The position numbers and the translations under genes are program-made. A stretch of DNA of 7,527 bases from Firmicutes bacterium UBA1065 (lineage in GTDB: Bacteria > Bacillota > Clostridia > Tissierellales > Sedimentibacteraceae): positions 1 through 7,527 of the forward strand of contig DCDC01000190.1 in NCBI GenBank assembly GCA_002316225.1, read 5' to 3'. The notes under the pieces are model-generated. The model was not told the DNA's origin. It searched no databases and worked only from the letters and a program-made list of their open reading frames with translations. This document shows positions 1-6,443 of the stretch, one piece after another; the stretch's first letter is position 1; each line of letters starts with the position of its first letter.

Positions 1-446
1 GCCAGCAATTGGGCTTGATTGTAGCCCCTGGTGCGCATCTTGGACCTGTGGAGGGGTACAGAAGTTATATAGTCAAAGTTGGTGTAGTCATTTTCTTTCA
101 TGAACCTTAACAGGCAGCTTCCGAAGAGTTTATAAAAATAGGGCTTATTATAGTATTTAAAGCTGTAGATACCGTCTTTTACCAAACCTTCATATGAAAA
201 GGGAGACCTGACTGTTTCAAAACTTTTTTCATGTTCGATACAGTCCGGGCAGAGACAAGGAGAGGCTGCATAGTCAATCGGTTTGGAACATTTGCTGCAT
301 AAGGGAGGCTGGAGCCTTTTAAGCTTTTTTTCGCAATCCCGGCAAATATATTTATCATTTATAGATTCATCATAAGTATTGCAAATATAGCAGGTATTTT
401 TTTCGGGATATAAAAGTTCCAAAAATGATTCAATATATTCTTTCAT
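1..446 (-). CDS. comF: ComF family protein, N-terminal 148 residues (runs off the window)
   Basis: ComF-type proteins pair an N-terminal zinc ribbon with a phosphoribosyltransferase (PRT) domain. In naturally competent bacteria ComF is needed in the cytoplasm for handling incoming single-stranded DNA; its role in non-competent Clostridia is not clear. Seen here: cysteine pairs at residues 19/22, 35/38 and 50/53, then 64/66/69, consistent with one or two zinc ribbons; and the family hallmark VPLHRSKMRTRGYNQAQLL at about residues 130-148, at the start of the PRT domain. The remaining part of the PRT domain, including its pyrophosphate-binding loop, lies beyond base 1; family members are usually about 220-250 residues. 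The ATG at 446 lies one base past the recD2 stop (TGA-A-ATG), with a GGAAGG ribosome binding site inside the end of recD2, so the two are probably translationally coupled. The identity is well supported; the function in this organism is inferred. Confidence 0.93.
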   Translation of the reverse strand, partial: MKEYIESFLELLYPEKNTCYICNTYDESINDKYICRDCEKKLKRLQPPLCSKCSKPIDYAASPCLCPDCIEHEKSFETVRSPFSYEGLVKDGIYSFKYYNKPYFYKLFGSCLLRFMKENDYTNFDYITSVPLHRSKMRTRGYNQAQLL

Positions 447-447
447 T

Positions 448-2658
448 TCACAATCCTTCCACAGCAGCCCTCAGCCTGTGGTCAAGTGCCGAGAAACGCT
501 TATCGATTCTGTTGTTTTCAATCATTTCTTCCAGGTATTTTTCCTGACCAACCAATACCACCAATTTTTTTGCTCTTGTTATGGCAGTATAGAGTAAATT
601 CCTCGTAAGAAGCATGGGTGGTCCCCATACCACCGGCATGATTATGACCGGAAACTCGCTTCCCTGGCTTTTGTGGACCGTTGTGGCATAGGCAAGGATT
701 AATTCATCAAGTTGGCTGAAAGAATATACCACTTCTTTATCATCATCGAACAAGACATGCATCTCTTGCTCAATTTCATCAATAAATATTATATTTCCAA
801 TATCCCCGTTATATATGCCTTCTCCCCTGACCAGGCTGTTATCCGCAAGCTTCCATTCCGCCTGATAATTGTTTTTTACCTGCATCACCTTATCTCCTGT
901 ACGGAAAGTGTACTTGCCGAAGGTTTTTTCTTTTTTAAACTTGGAAGGAGGATTAACAGCTGCCTGTATTTTCTTATTCAGCTCCATGACACCGGTATCT
1001 CCCTTCTTCATGGGGGAAAGCACCTGTATGTCCTTTATGGGAACAAACCCGTACTTGGAAGGCAAGCGATTTGTATAGAGGTCAACTATAAAGTCAGCAA
1101 TTTTATTCATATTGTTTTCTCTTATAAAATAAAAGTCGGAATCCTTTTTGTTCAACAGCGGCATCATTCCCTTGTTTACGGCATGAGCGTTTTGGATGAT
1201 CATGCTTCCCTGGGATTGCCTGAAGATCATGTCAAGTTTTATCGTTTTTATGGTGTTGGAGTTGATTATATCAGCCAAAACATTGCCGGCTCCCACGGAA
1301 GGCAACTGGTCCACATCTCCCACCATAATAAGCTTTGTCCCCCTTTTCAAGGCTTTGAGCAAATTATTCATCAGGAGTATGTCCACCATGGACATTTCAT
1401 CAACGATTAGGGCATGGCAGTCTAAGGGAGAATTTTCATTCTTATTGAATATTAAATTGCTGTCATCTTCTCCGTATGCATATTCCAGGAGCCTGTGGAT
1501 GGTTTTTGCTTCTTTTCCCGTAGATTCGGTTATGCGCTTGGCTGCTCTTCCCGTTGGAGCGCACAGGAGTACCTTTTTGTTCATTCTTTCAAAGATTTTT
1601 ATTATTGATAAGATTATGGTGGTTTTTCCGGTTCCGGGTCCTCCCGTTATTACCGTAACACCATTCATTACGGCCTGTACCACGGCTTCCTTCTGCATGT
1701 CAGTCAAGGCAATTGTCTTGTCTTCATCGGATTCCAAATACTTCAATACTTCTTCTTCTGAAATGTCCGGGGCAAGGCTTGCCAGGTTTATCAAGTTTTT
1801 ACATACATTCACTTCGGCATTATGATAGGGCAGGTAATAGACCACCGGTTCGGAGTCAAGGGTTTCGATATGGATTTTATCTGTAAAAGCCATGTTTCTT
1901 ATTTCATCTTCTATGTTTTCAGTTGAAGTTTCAAGAAGGTCTGCGGCTGTTTTTACCAATGACTTGTATGGAGCATAGGTGTGGCCTCTGAGAGCATATT
2001 CCATTAATACATATTTAACTCCCGACGCTATCCTGTAGGGGGAATCTTTCTCCACCCCCAGGGAAGCTGCTATTTTATCGGCTAATTTAAAACCTATTCC
2101 GTATATTTCTTCAGCTAACCTGTAGGGATTTTCCCTTATTACGTTTATGGTATTTTTGCCGTATTCCTTGTAAATCCTGATGCTGAAATTGGTACTGATG
2201 TTGTGGCTTTGCAAAAACATCATGATTTCTTTAACATCAGCCTGTTCCTGAAAGCTTTTTGCTATCATCTGGGCTTTTTTTTCGCCGATTCCTTCTATTT
2301 CAGTCAGTCTTTCCGGGGTTTTTTGAATAATGTTAAAGGTTTCTTCCTTAAAGGCTTCAACTATTTTTCTGGCTGTATGCTTGCCGACACCCTTTATTAA
2401 GCCTGAGGATAGGTAGTTTTCTATCTGTTCCAGACCCGTAGGAAGGATGGTATTATACATGTCAACCTGAAACTGGTCACCGTATTTGGGATGATAAACT
2501 CTTTTTCCGAACACCTCAATGATTTCGCCTGAAATATCCCTGGCGAAAATGCCTGTCAGGGTTATTACTTCATCTTCCGTTTCCAGCAAAGCCACTGTGT
2601 ATCCGTTTTCATCGTTCCTGAAAATAGTTTCAATTATTGAGCCTTTAAGCCTTTCCAT
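448..2658 (-). CDS. recD2: RecD2-type ATP-dependent 5'-3' DNA helicase (YrrC-like)
   Basis: RecD2 is a superfamily 1B helicase that unwinds DNA 5' to 3' and works in DNA repair and replication-fork maintenance in bacteria that use it outside a RecBCD complex. The 736-residue protein has the expected order: an N-terminal OB-like region (about 1-75); helix-hairpin-helix motifs near 87-100, 120-133 and 181-197; Walker A GGPGTGKTT at 339-347 (Lys345); Walker B ALIVDE at 416-421; motif III GDVDQLPSVGAG at 447-458; a motif IV-type arginine in MIFRQS (Arg480); and the C-terminal UvrD-like motifs VHKSQGSEF (661-669) and LLYTAITRAK (688-697). All ATPase motifs are intact, and the length is in the family range (roughly 720-820). 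The ATG at 2658 is chosen because GGGGAG lies six bases upstream; an in-frame TTG at 2700 would add 14 residues without a good ribosome binding site. It heads a leftward operon with comF. Confidence 0.97.
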   Translation of the reverse strand: MERLKGSIIETIFRNDENGYTVALLETEDEVITLTGIFARDISGEIIEVFGKRVYHPKYGDQFQVDMYNTILPTGLEQIENYLSSGLIKGVGKHTARKIVEAFKEETFNIIQKTPERLTEIEGIGEKKAQMIAKSFQEQADVKEIMMFLQSHNISTNFSIRIYKEYGKNTINVIRENPYRLAEEIYGIGFKLADKIAASLGVEKDSPYRIASGVKYVLMEYALRGHTYAPYKSLVKTAADLLETSTENIEDEIRNMAFTDKIHIETLDSEPVVYYLPYHNAEVNVCKNLINLASLAPDISEEEVLKYLESDEDKTIALTDMQKEAVVQAVMNGVTVITGGPGTGKTTIILSIIKIFERMNKKVLLCAPTGRAAKRITESTGKEAKTIHRLLEYAYGEDDSNLIFNKNENSPLDCHALIVDEMSMVDILLMNNLLKALKRGTKLIMVGDVDQLPSVGAGNVLADIINSNTIKTIKLDMIFRQSQGSMIIQNAHAVNKGMMPLLNKKDSDFYFIRENNMNKIADFIVDLYTNRLPSKYGFVPIKDIQVLSPMKKGDTGVMELNKKIQAAVNPPSKFKKEKTFGKYTFRTGDKVMQVKNNYQAEWKLADNSLVRGEGIYNGDIGNIIFIDEIEQEMHVLFDDDKEVVYSFSQLDELILAYATTVHKSQGSEFPVIIMPVVWGPPMLLTRNLLYTAITRAKKLVVLVGQEKYLEEMIENNRIDKRFSALDHRLRAAVEGL

Positions 2659-2664
2659 CAGATT

Positions 2665-2670
2665 CTCCCC
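2665..2670 (-). promoter_or_regulatory. Ribosome binding site fixing the recD2 start
   Basis: Read on the minus strand, GGGGAG is followed by six bases (AATCTG) and then the ATG at 2658. This places translation initiation there rather than at the upstream in-frame TTG at 2700, which lies in a run of T and A with no purine-rich stretch in front of it. Confidence 0.8.
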
Positions 2671-2714
2671 ATCAGATGTGAGATAAAATAATATAAACAA
2701 AATGTTATGATAAA

Positions 2715-2723
2715 ATTATACCA
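2715..2723 (-). promoter_or_regulatory. Extended -10 promoter element for recD2-comF
   Basis: On the minus strand the sequence reads TGGTATAAT, a perfect -10 hexamer (2720 to 2715) preceded by the TGN extension. At a 16-19 base spacing there is only a poor -35 match (around 2738-2745), which is typical of promoters relying on the extended -10. Transcription would start near 2708, giving a leader of about 50 bases before the recD2 ATG. It is the best promoter-like match in the divergent region; the assignment is by consensus only. Confidence 0.6.
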
Positions 2724-2799
2724 TAAAAATATTTCTTAGGTAGAAGAAGTTGTCATATATGCTTGCTAAAACAATAAAATATTAAGCGAACCATTTGCC

Positions 2800-2819
2800 G
2801 GACACTGTAGGGGGTGTCC
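2800..2819. repeat. Small inverted repeat GGACAC / GTGTCC
   Basis: GGACAC (2800-2805) and GTGTCC (2814-2819) form a perfect 6-bp stem around an 8-base G-rich loop. It is followed by AAAAGG rather than a T tract, so it does not look like a rho-independent terminator on the plus strand. It lies in the middle of the divergent spacer and could be a hairpin in a long leader, a protein-binding palindrome, or a degraded insertion-sequence end; the sequence alone does not decide. Confidence 0.5.
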
Positions 2820-2836
2820 AAAAGGTTAGTGTATTC

Positions 2837-2865
2837 TTTAATAAACCATAAATTCTTATTATAAA
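2837..2865 (+). promoter_or_regulatory. Candidate promoter for the flippase-mazG-HU group
   Basis: TTTAAT (2837-2842) and TATAAA (2860-2865) are separated by 17 bases and would start transcription near 2872, about 120 bases before the flippase ATG. The -35 matches consensus at only three positions. Two alternatives are about as good: TTTAAA (2880-2885) with an extended TGA-TAAACT (2900-2908), and TTGTCA (2750-2755) with AATAAA (2773-2778). A promoter is expected here because the neighbouring operon diverges; which pair is used is uncertain. Confidence 0.3.
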
Positions 2866-2891
2866 ATAGCATTTTTCTCTTTAAAAGAACA

Positions 2892-2909
2892 ATAAACTGT
2901 GATAAACTG
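2892..2909 (+). repeat. Tandem ATAAACTG repeat with a 10-base period
   Basis: ATAAACTG occurs at 2892-2899 and again at 2902-2909, one helical turn apart. Its second copy runs into the palindrome CTGAA-T-TTCAG (2907-2917). The spacing would suit a protein binding one face of DNA, but in AT-rich intergenic DNA an 8-base repeat can arise by chance. Confidence 0.4.
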
Positions 2910-2976
2910 AATTTCAGCATTATGAGAGAATTTATGCGGGATATTAGGAAAATCCCCGAGTTTATTATATATTTGC

Positions 2977-2987
2977 AGGAAAGGGAG
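2977..2987 (+). promoter_or_regulatory. Ribosome binding site fixing the flippase start
   Basis: AGGAAAGGGAG ends three bases before the ATG at 2991, with the AGG core about six to eight bases from the start codon. In-frame ATG codons at 2922 and 2934 lack such a stretch, and the residues they would add are charged and unlike the usual N-terminus of the family. Confidence 0.75.
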
Positions 2988-2990
2988 AAC

Positions 2991-4583
2991 ATGTCAAAGG
3001 AAAATTTTATTAAAGGTGCTGCAATACTTAGTATTGCAGGTCTCTTTGTAAAAATATTGGGGGCTGTATACAGGATACCCCTGACAAATCTGATAGGTAC
3101 GGAGGGTATTGGCCATTACCAGCCGGCTTACAATATATACAATCTTTTGTTGGTTGTGTCCTTATCCGGATTCCCCACGGCAATTGCCAAGATGGTTTCT
3201 GAAAGAAGGGCCCTCAACAATTACCAGGGGGCATACCAGGTTTATAAGATAGCAAGATGGGGTTTGTTTTTAATAGGACTTATTTCATCTATTTTTGTTC
3301 TTTTATTTGCACGTAATTTGGTTACCTTTCTAGGTTTCCCCGGTTCATATTATTCCATGCTGTCTTTGGTTCCTGCCTTGTTTGCGGTACCCCTATTATC
3401 CGTCTACAGGGGATTTTTCCAAGGAATGCAAAATATGACTCCAATAGCTATGTCCCAGCTCATTGAGCAAATTTTCAGGGTTGCCGTAGGTTTGTACCTG
3501 GCATATGCCTTTGTAGATACAGGCCTGGAAGAGGCAGCTGCAGGAGCTACTTTCGGTGCATCTGCAGGTGGAATTGCAGCTCTTTTACTTATTTATGTCA
3601 TGTTTTTCTTTAGCAAGAAAAAAGTAAGGGAAGAAATCCTTTTATCCCGTAATAACAGGACAGAACCCGTACAGGATGTGATAAGGAGCCTTCTCTATAT
3701 AGCCGTTCCCATAACCATAGGGGCTTCAATAGCACCCCTTATGGGAAATCTGGATTCATTGATTGTTTCAAACCGGCTTGCGGCAATCGGCTATACTGTT
3801 GAAGAATATACAGACATGTTCGGTGAATTAAGCGGAACAGCCCAGACCCTTATAAATTTCCCCCAGGTTTTTTCAACGGCAGTAGCCATGAGCCTTGTTC
3901 CTTCAATAACCGAAGCATTTACCAAGAAACAGGTTAAGCGGTTAAATCAAACCGCCAATGCCGGGGTAAAAATGTCCTTGATTATAGGGCTTCCTTGCGG
4001 CATCGGTTTATTCATGCTGGCAGAGCCCATTATTGCCCTCCTTTATCCGTCCATAGGCCAGGCAAAGCATGCAAGTTCCGGGGCTCTTTTGGAAATAATG
4101 TCAATAGGGGTAATATTCCTGACCCTGGTGCAGGCATTTACAGCCATACTACAATCGGTAAACAAGCAGTTTCATCCGGTTAAAAACTTGGCCTTAGGCA
4201 TGGTTATCAAGGTATTTTTATCCTACGTCCTCATAGGTATACCGGATATCAATATCAAGGGTGCGGCAATAAGCACTACTGTTGCCTATTTATTTGTAGC
4301 TATTTTTAACTTGTATGATATTAATAAAACCAAAATTAAAATCTCTTTAATCAAGGTTTCTTCAAGGGCACTTTTATCCACTGCAATAATGGCTCTTACT
4401 GTATGGATATCCTTCAGATTCCTGTTATCGGCCGGAATAAGTCAAAGACTGGCAACACTTGGCTCCATAGCAGGAGCGGTGATTGTTTATGCTGTATGCC
4501 TCTTTGTAACGGGAACAATTACTCAGGAAGACCTTGAACTTATACCTAAGGGAGAAAAACTAAGCAGATTTGTGAGGAAATAA
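2991..4583 (+). CDS. MOP-family polysaccharide/lipid-linked oligosaccharide flippase (YabM/SpoVB/MurJ-like)
   Basis: An integral membrane protein of the MATE/MOP superfamily, in the branch that includes YabM, SpoVB and YtgP (MurJ) of Bacillus. Members flip undecaprenyl-linked sugars such as lipid II, or spore-cortex precursors, across the cytoplasmic membrane. The 530-residue protein carries many hydrophobic helices along its whole length, with charged loops near 209-232 and 310-320. It opens with the family pattern FIKGAAILSIAGLFVKILG, then VYRIPLTNLIG (Arg28 in the first helix region), the position of conserved arginines in MurJ. YRGFFQGMQNMTP (139-151) is another family signature. Length matches the family (about 520-550). 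One base separates it from the downstream MazG gene, the same order as yabM-yabN in Bacillus, which makes YabM the likeliest counterpart. Whether it serves vegetative wall synthesis or sporulation cannot be told from the sequence. Confidence 0.92.
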   Translation: MSKENFIKGAAILSIAGLFVKILGAVYRIPLTNLIGTEGIGHYQPAYNIYNLLLVVSLSGFPTAIAKMVSERRALNNYQGAYQVYKIARWGLFLIGLISSIFVLLFARNLVTFLGFPGSYYSMLSLVPALFAVPLLSVYRGFFQGMQNMTPIAMSQLIEQIFRVAVGLYLAYAFVDTGLEEAAAGATFGASAGGIAALLLIYVMFFFSKKKVREEILLSRNNRTEPVQDVIRSLLYIAVPITIGASIAPLMGNLDSLIVSNRLAAIGYTVEEYTDMFGELSGTAQTLINFPQVFSTAVAMSLVPSITEAFTKKQVKRLNQTANAGVKMSLIIGLPCGIGLFMLAEPIIALLYPSIGQAKHASSGALLEIMSIGVIFLTLVQAFTAILQSVNKQFHPVKNLALGMVIKVFLSYVLIGIPDINIKGAAISTTVAYLFVAIFNLYDINKTKIKISLIKVSSRALLSTAIMALTVWISFRFLLSAGISQRLATLGSIAGAVIVYAVCLFVTGTITQEDLELIPKGEKLSRFVRK

Positions 4584-4584
4584 T

Positions 4585-6018
4585 ATGAACACCATTCAGA
4601 TAATCGGATTGGGCGCCGGCGGTGAAGAGGATTTGACAATAAGGGCCCACAAGGCCCTTTTGGAAAAAATACCGACTTTTGTAAGGACGGACCGCCACCC
4701 CCTTGTTAAGGAATTAAGAAAAAGCATTAATATTGTTAGTTTTGATGATTATTTTGAGAAATATGAAACCTTTGACCAAGTGTATGAAAACATCCTACAT
4801 ACCCTTCTTGAGGAGGCAAGGCAACACGGTAAAATTAATTACTGTACTGCAGGAAGCCCTTATTTTGGTGATGTTGTAACAAAAAAGCTGGTAAATGAAT
4901 ACAAAGGCCAAATTAATACAATAATAATCGATGGAATGAGTTTTCTTGACAAATGCATAAAGCTGTCCGGTTATGCCGATTATAAAAATATTAAGATTTT
5001 GGATTGTCTGGAAGCAGATGAGTTTTCATTTGACCTTAATTCCCTTAATATAATCACCCAGGTTTATGACAGGGATCTTGCATCCAACCTCAAGCTTTCT
5101 CTTATGGAAACATATCCGGAAGACACATATGCATTGATTATTGATGTTTTGGAAAAAAATGTAAAGAAAATACCGGTTTTTTTGCTTGACCAAGAAAAAA
5201 ATTACGGATTTTCAACATATTTTTGCATTCTCCCTATTGAAATTTCAAACAATAGAGTGTATAATGTATCTAATCTTTTGAGATTGACAAAAAAGCTCAG
5301 GGGGCCGGACGGGTGTCCCTGGGACAAAAAGCAAACTCATGATTCAATAAGGCAGCATCTAATTGAAGAAGCCTATGAGGTTGTGGATGCAATCGACAAC
5401 AATGATGTGGACAATTTGCTTGAGGAACTTGGAGATTTATTGTTTCAGGTTGTATTCCATGCCCAGCTTGCTGCTGAAGAAGGGTACTTCAATTTTACCG
5501 ATGTGGTGACCAAAGTTTGTAAAAAGATGTATTTCAGGCATCCTCACGTATTTGGAGACGTAAAAGCTGACAACATCGAGGAAGCATTGATAACTTGGGA
5601 AAACTCCAAGCTGAAGGAGAAGAAGTTAACCACTTATACCGATAATTTGAAGAATGTTCCCAAGGCCTTATCGCCCTTGAGCAGGAGCTATAAGGTTCAA
5701 AAGAGGGCTGCGGAAGTCGGATTTGACTGGTCCAATGCCCAGGGAGCGCTGTTGAAAGTAAAGGAAGAACTCTTGGAATTCATTGAAGCATATGAAGACC
5801 ATAACATTGAAAACATGGAAGAAGAGTTCGGAGACTTGTTGTTTGCACTTGTTAATTTTGCAAGGTTTGAGAAGATTAATCCCGATATTGCCCTGAATAG
5901 AACCATCAATAAGTTTATTGACCGCTTTGAGTACATAGAGAAAAATTCAGGCAAGGATTTAAAAGAAATGACTCTGAAAGAAATGGATGAGTTGTGGGAA
6001 AAATCAAAGTTCCAATAG
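4585..6018 (+). CDS. mazG: Tetrapyrrole-methylase-like/MazG fusion, nucleoside triphosphate pyrophosphohydrolase (YabN type)
   Basis: MazG proteins hydrolyse (d)NTPs to monophosphates and pyrophosphate and are thought to remove abnormal nucleotides; they act in the cytoplasm. The 477-residue protein is a fusion. Residues 1-220 form an SAM-dependent tetrapyrrole-methylase-like domain: the glycine motif IIGLGAGGEEDLT (6-18), TAGSPYFGD (88-96) where related proteins often have PGxP, GMSFLD (117-122), and QVYDRDLASNLKLSLMETYP (159-178). Residues about 230-470 form the MazG part with GPDGCPWDKKQTH (240-252). Its first half has the metal-binding pattern EExxE (Glu261, Glu262, Glu265) and ExxD (Glu281, Asp284). 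The second half repeats it (Glu394, Glu395, Glu398; Glu414, Asp417). Both sites look complete. The length fits YabN (about 490). GTGAGG in the end of the flippase gene serves as ribosome binding site, and TAA-T-ATG suggests coupling. What the methylase-like half acts on is unknown. Confidence 0.95.
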   Translation: MNTIQIIGLGAGGEEDLTIRAHKALLEKIPTFVRTDRHPLVKELRKSINIVSFDDYFEKYETFDQVYENILHTLLEEARQHGKINYCTAGSPYFGDVVTKKLVNEYKGQINTIIIDGMSFLDKCIKLSGYADYKNIKILDCLEADEFSFDLNSLNIITQVYDRDLASNLKLSLMETYPEDTYALIIDVLEKNVKKIPVFLLDQEKNYGFSTYFCILPIEISNNRVYNVSNLLRLTKKLRGPDGCPWDKKQTHDSIRQHLIEEAYEVVDAIDNNDVDNLLEELGDLLFQVVFHAQLAAEEGYFNFTDVVTKVCKKMYFRHPHVFGDVKADNIEEALITWENSKLKEKKLTTYTDNLKNVPKALSPLSRSYKVQKRAAEVGFDWSNAQGALLKVKEELLEFIEAYEDHNIENMEEEFGDLLFALVNFARFEKINPDIALNRTINKFIDRFEYIEKNSGKDLKEMTLKEMDELWEKSKFQ

Positions 6019-6067
6019 GAATTTAGATAAAATTAAATAAAACACATTTTTATTAAGGAGGGTTTTT

Positions 6068-6346
6068 ATGAACAAGGCGGAATTAATTGCAAGTGTTGCT
6101 GAAAAGACCGGGTTTACTAAGAAAGATGCTGAGAAGGCACTAAACGGATTCATGGAAACAATAAAAGAAGAACTGGTAGCTGGCGGAAAGGTTCAATTAG
6201 TCGGATTTGGAACATTTGAAGTAAGAGACAGAAAAGAAAGACAAGGAAGAAATCCGAGAAATCCCGGTGAAACAATAGATATTCCTGCATCAAAAGCACC
6301 GGTATTCAAAGCAGGAAAATCATTAAAAGAAGCAGTTAACAAATAG
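6068..6346 (+). CDS. hup: HU family DNA-binding protein
   Basis: HU is a small dimeric nucleoid protein that bends and compacts DNA and helps replication, repair and recombination. The 92-residue sequence is the typical length and aligns end to end with the family: helical dimerisation part MNKAELIASVAEKTGFTKKD at 1-20, GFGTFEVRDRKERQGRNP across 46-63, and the intercalating proline at residue 63 at the tip of the DNA-binding arm. The C-terminal KAPVFKAGKSLKEAV is also standard. The start is secure: AAGGAGGG lies five bases upstream, one of the strongest ribosome binding sites in the window, fitting an abundant protein. It follows the MazG gene by 49 bases with no terminator between, so read-through is likely. 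An additional promoter in the AT-rich gap is possible, but I could not find a clean -35/-10 pair. Confidence 0.98.
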   Translation: MNKAELIASVAEKTGFTKKDAEKALNGFMETIKEELVAGGKVQLVGFGTFEVRDRKERQGRNPRNPGETIDIPASKAPVFKAGKSLKEAVNK

Positions 6347-6355
6347 ACACAAACA

Positions 6356-6381
6356 AGGGGATATCACAAAGGATATCCCCT
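6356..6381 (+). terminator. Hairpin after HU, possible weak terminator
   Basis: GGGGATATC (6357-6365) pairs perfectly with GATATCCCC (6372-6380) around ACAAAG, with one more A-T pair outside, giving a 10-bp stem that begins ten bases after the HU stop. The bases that follow (TCATACATGAATGAG, then TTTT at 6396-6399) do not form an immediate T tract. A weaker 5-bp hairpin (CTCAT / ATGAG, 6380-6395) does precede that TTTT. This may therefore be an inefficient terminator or an RNA-protecting 3' end that permits some read-through into the exporter gene. Confidence 0.6.
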
Positions 6382-6430
6382 CATACATGAATGAGTTTTG
6401 GTATTTATCCGCAGTGTTTTTTTATAAGTC

Positions 6431-6439
6431 AAGGGGAGG
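6431..6439 (+). promoter_or_regulatory. Ribosome binding site fixing the exporter start
   Basis: AAGGGGAGG lies four bases before the ATG at 6444. The upstream in-frame ATG at 6387 falls between the post-HU hairpin and this site, has no purine-rich stretch before it, and would add 19 residues that do not resemble the family N-terminus. Confidence 0.8.
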
Positions 6440-6443
6440 AACT

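Larger units (their letters stand above)
2659..2990. other. Divergent intergenic region between recD2 and the flippase gene
   Basis: These 332 bases hold no convincing gene. Contents from left to right: the recD2 ribosome binding site and extended -10 on the minus strand; a plus-strand TTGTCA (2750-2755) with a weak AT-rich partner 17-19 bases on; a small inverted repeat at 2800-2819; a plus-strand TTTAAT (2837-2842) spaced 17 bases from TATAAA (2860-2865); a tandem repeat of ATAAACTG at 2892-2909; and a short palindrome CTGAA-T-TTCAG at 2907-2917. A minus-strand reading frame of 79 codons (2753-2992) crosses the region but has neither a recognisable family nor a good ribosome binding site. 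A plus-strand in-frame extension of the flippase begins at 2922 but looks untranslated. Confidence 0.6.

Noticed and set aside
712..2400. Several plus-strand reading frames opposite recD2 (712-1410, 869-1078, 1196-1825, 2203-2400)
   Set aside because: They are antisense to a fully conserved helicase with intact motifs, have no recognisable domains and no good ribosome binding sites.
2659..2700. In-frame upstream TTG that would extend recD2 by 14 residues
   Set aside because: No ribosome binding site precedes the TTG, the added residues do not resemble the family N-terminus, and the ATG at 2658 has GGGGAG at ideal distance. The extension also overlaps the expected 5' leader.
2922..2990. In-frame upstream ATG codons that would extend the flippase by 23 residues
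   Set aside because: The added residues are charged and not family-like, while the ATG at 2991 has a strong purine-rich site and starts the standard MSKENFIKG-type N-terminus.
2753..2992. 79-codon minus-strand reading frame in the divergent spacer
   Set aside because: Its composition follows AT-rich DNA, no family is recognisable, its start overlaps the flippase start on the other strand, and the spacer features cut through it.
3995..4183. Plus-strand reading frame in another phase inside the flippase gene
   Set aside because: Fully contained in a conserved gene, no ribosome binding site and no family resemblance.
5697..5954. Minus-strand reading frame opposite the second MazG domain
   Set aside because: Serine-rich antisense product of conserved coding sequence with no recognisable family.
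6387..6443. Upstream start that would extend the exporter by 19 residues
   Set aside because: It begins just after the post-HU hairpin without a ribosome binding site, while AAGGGGAGG sits just before the ATG at 6444.
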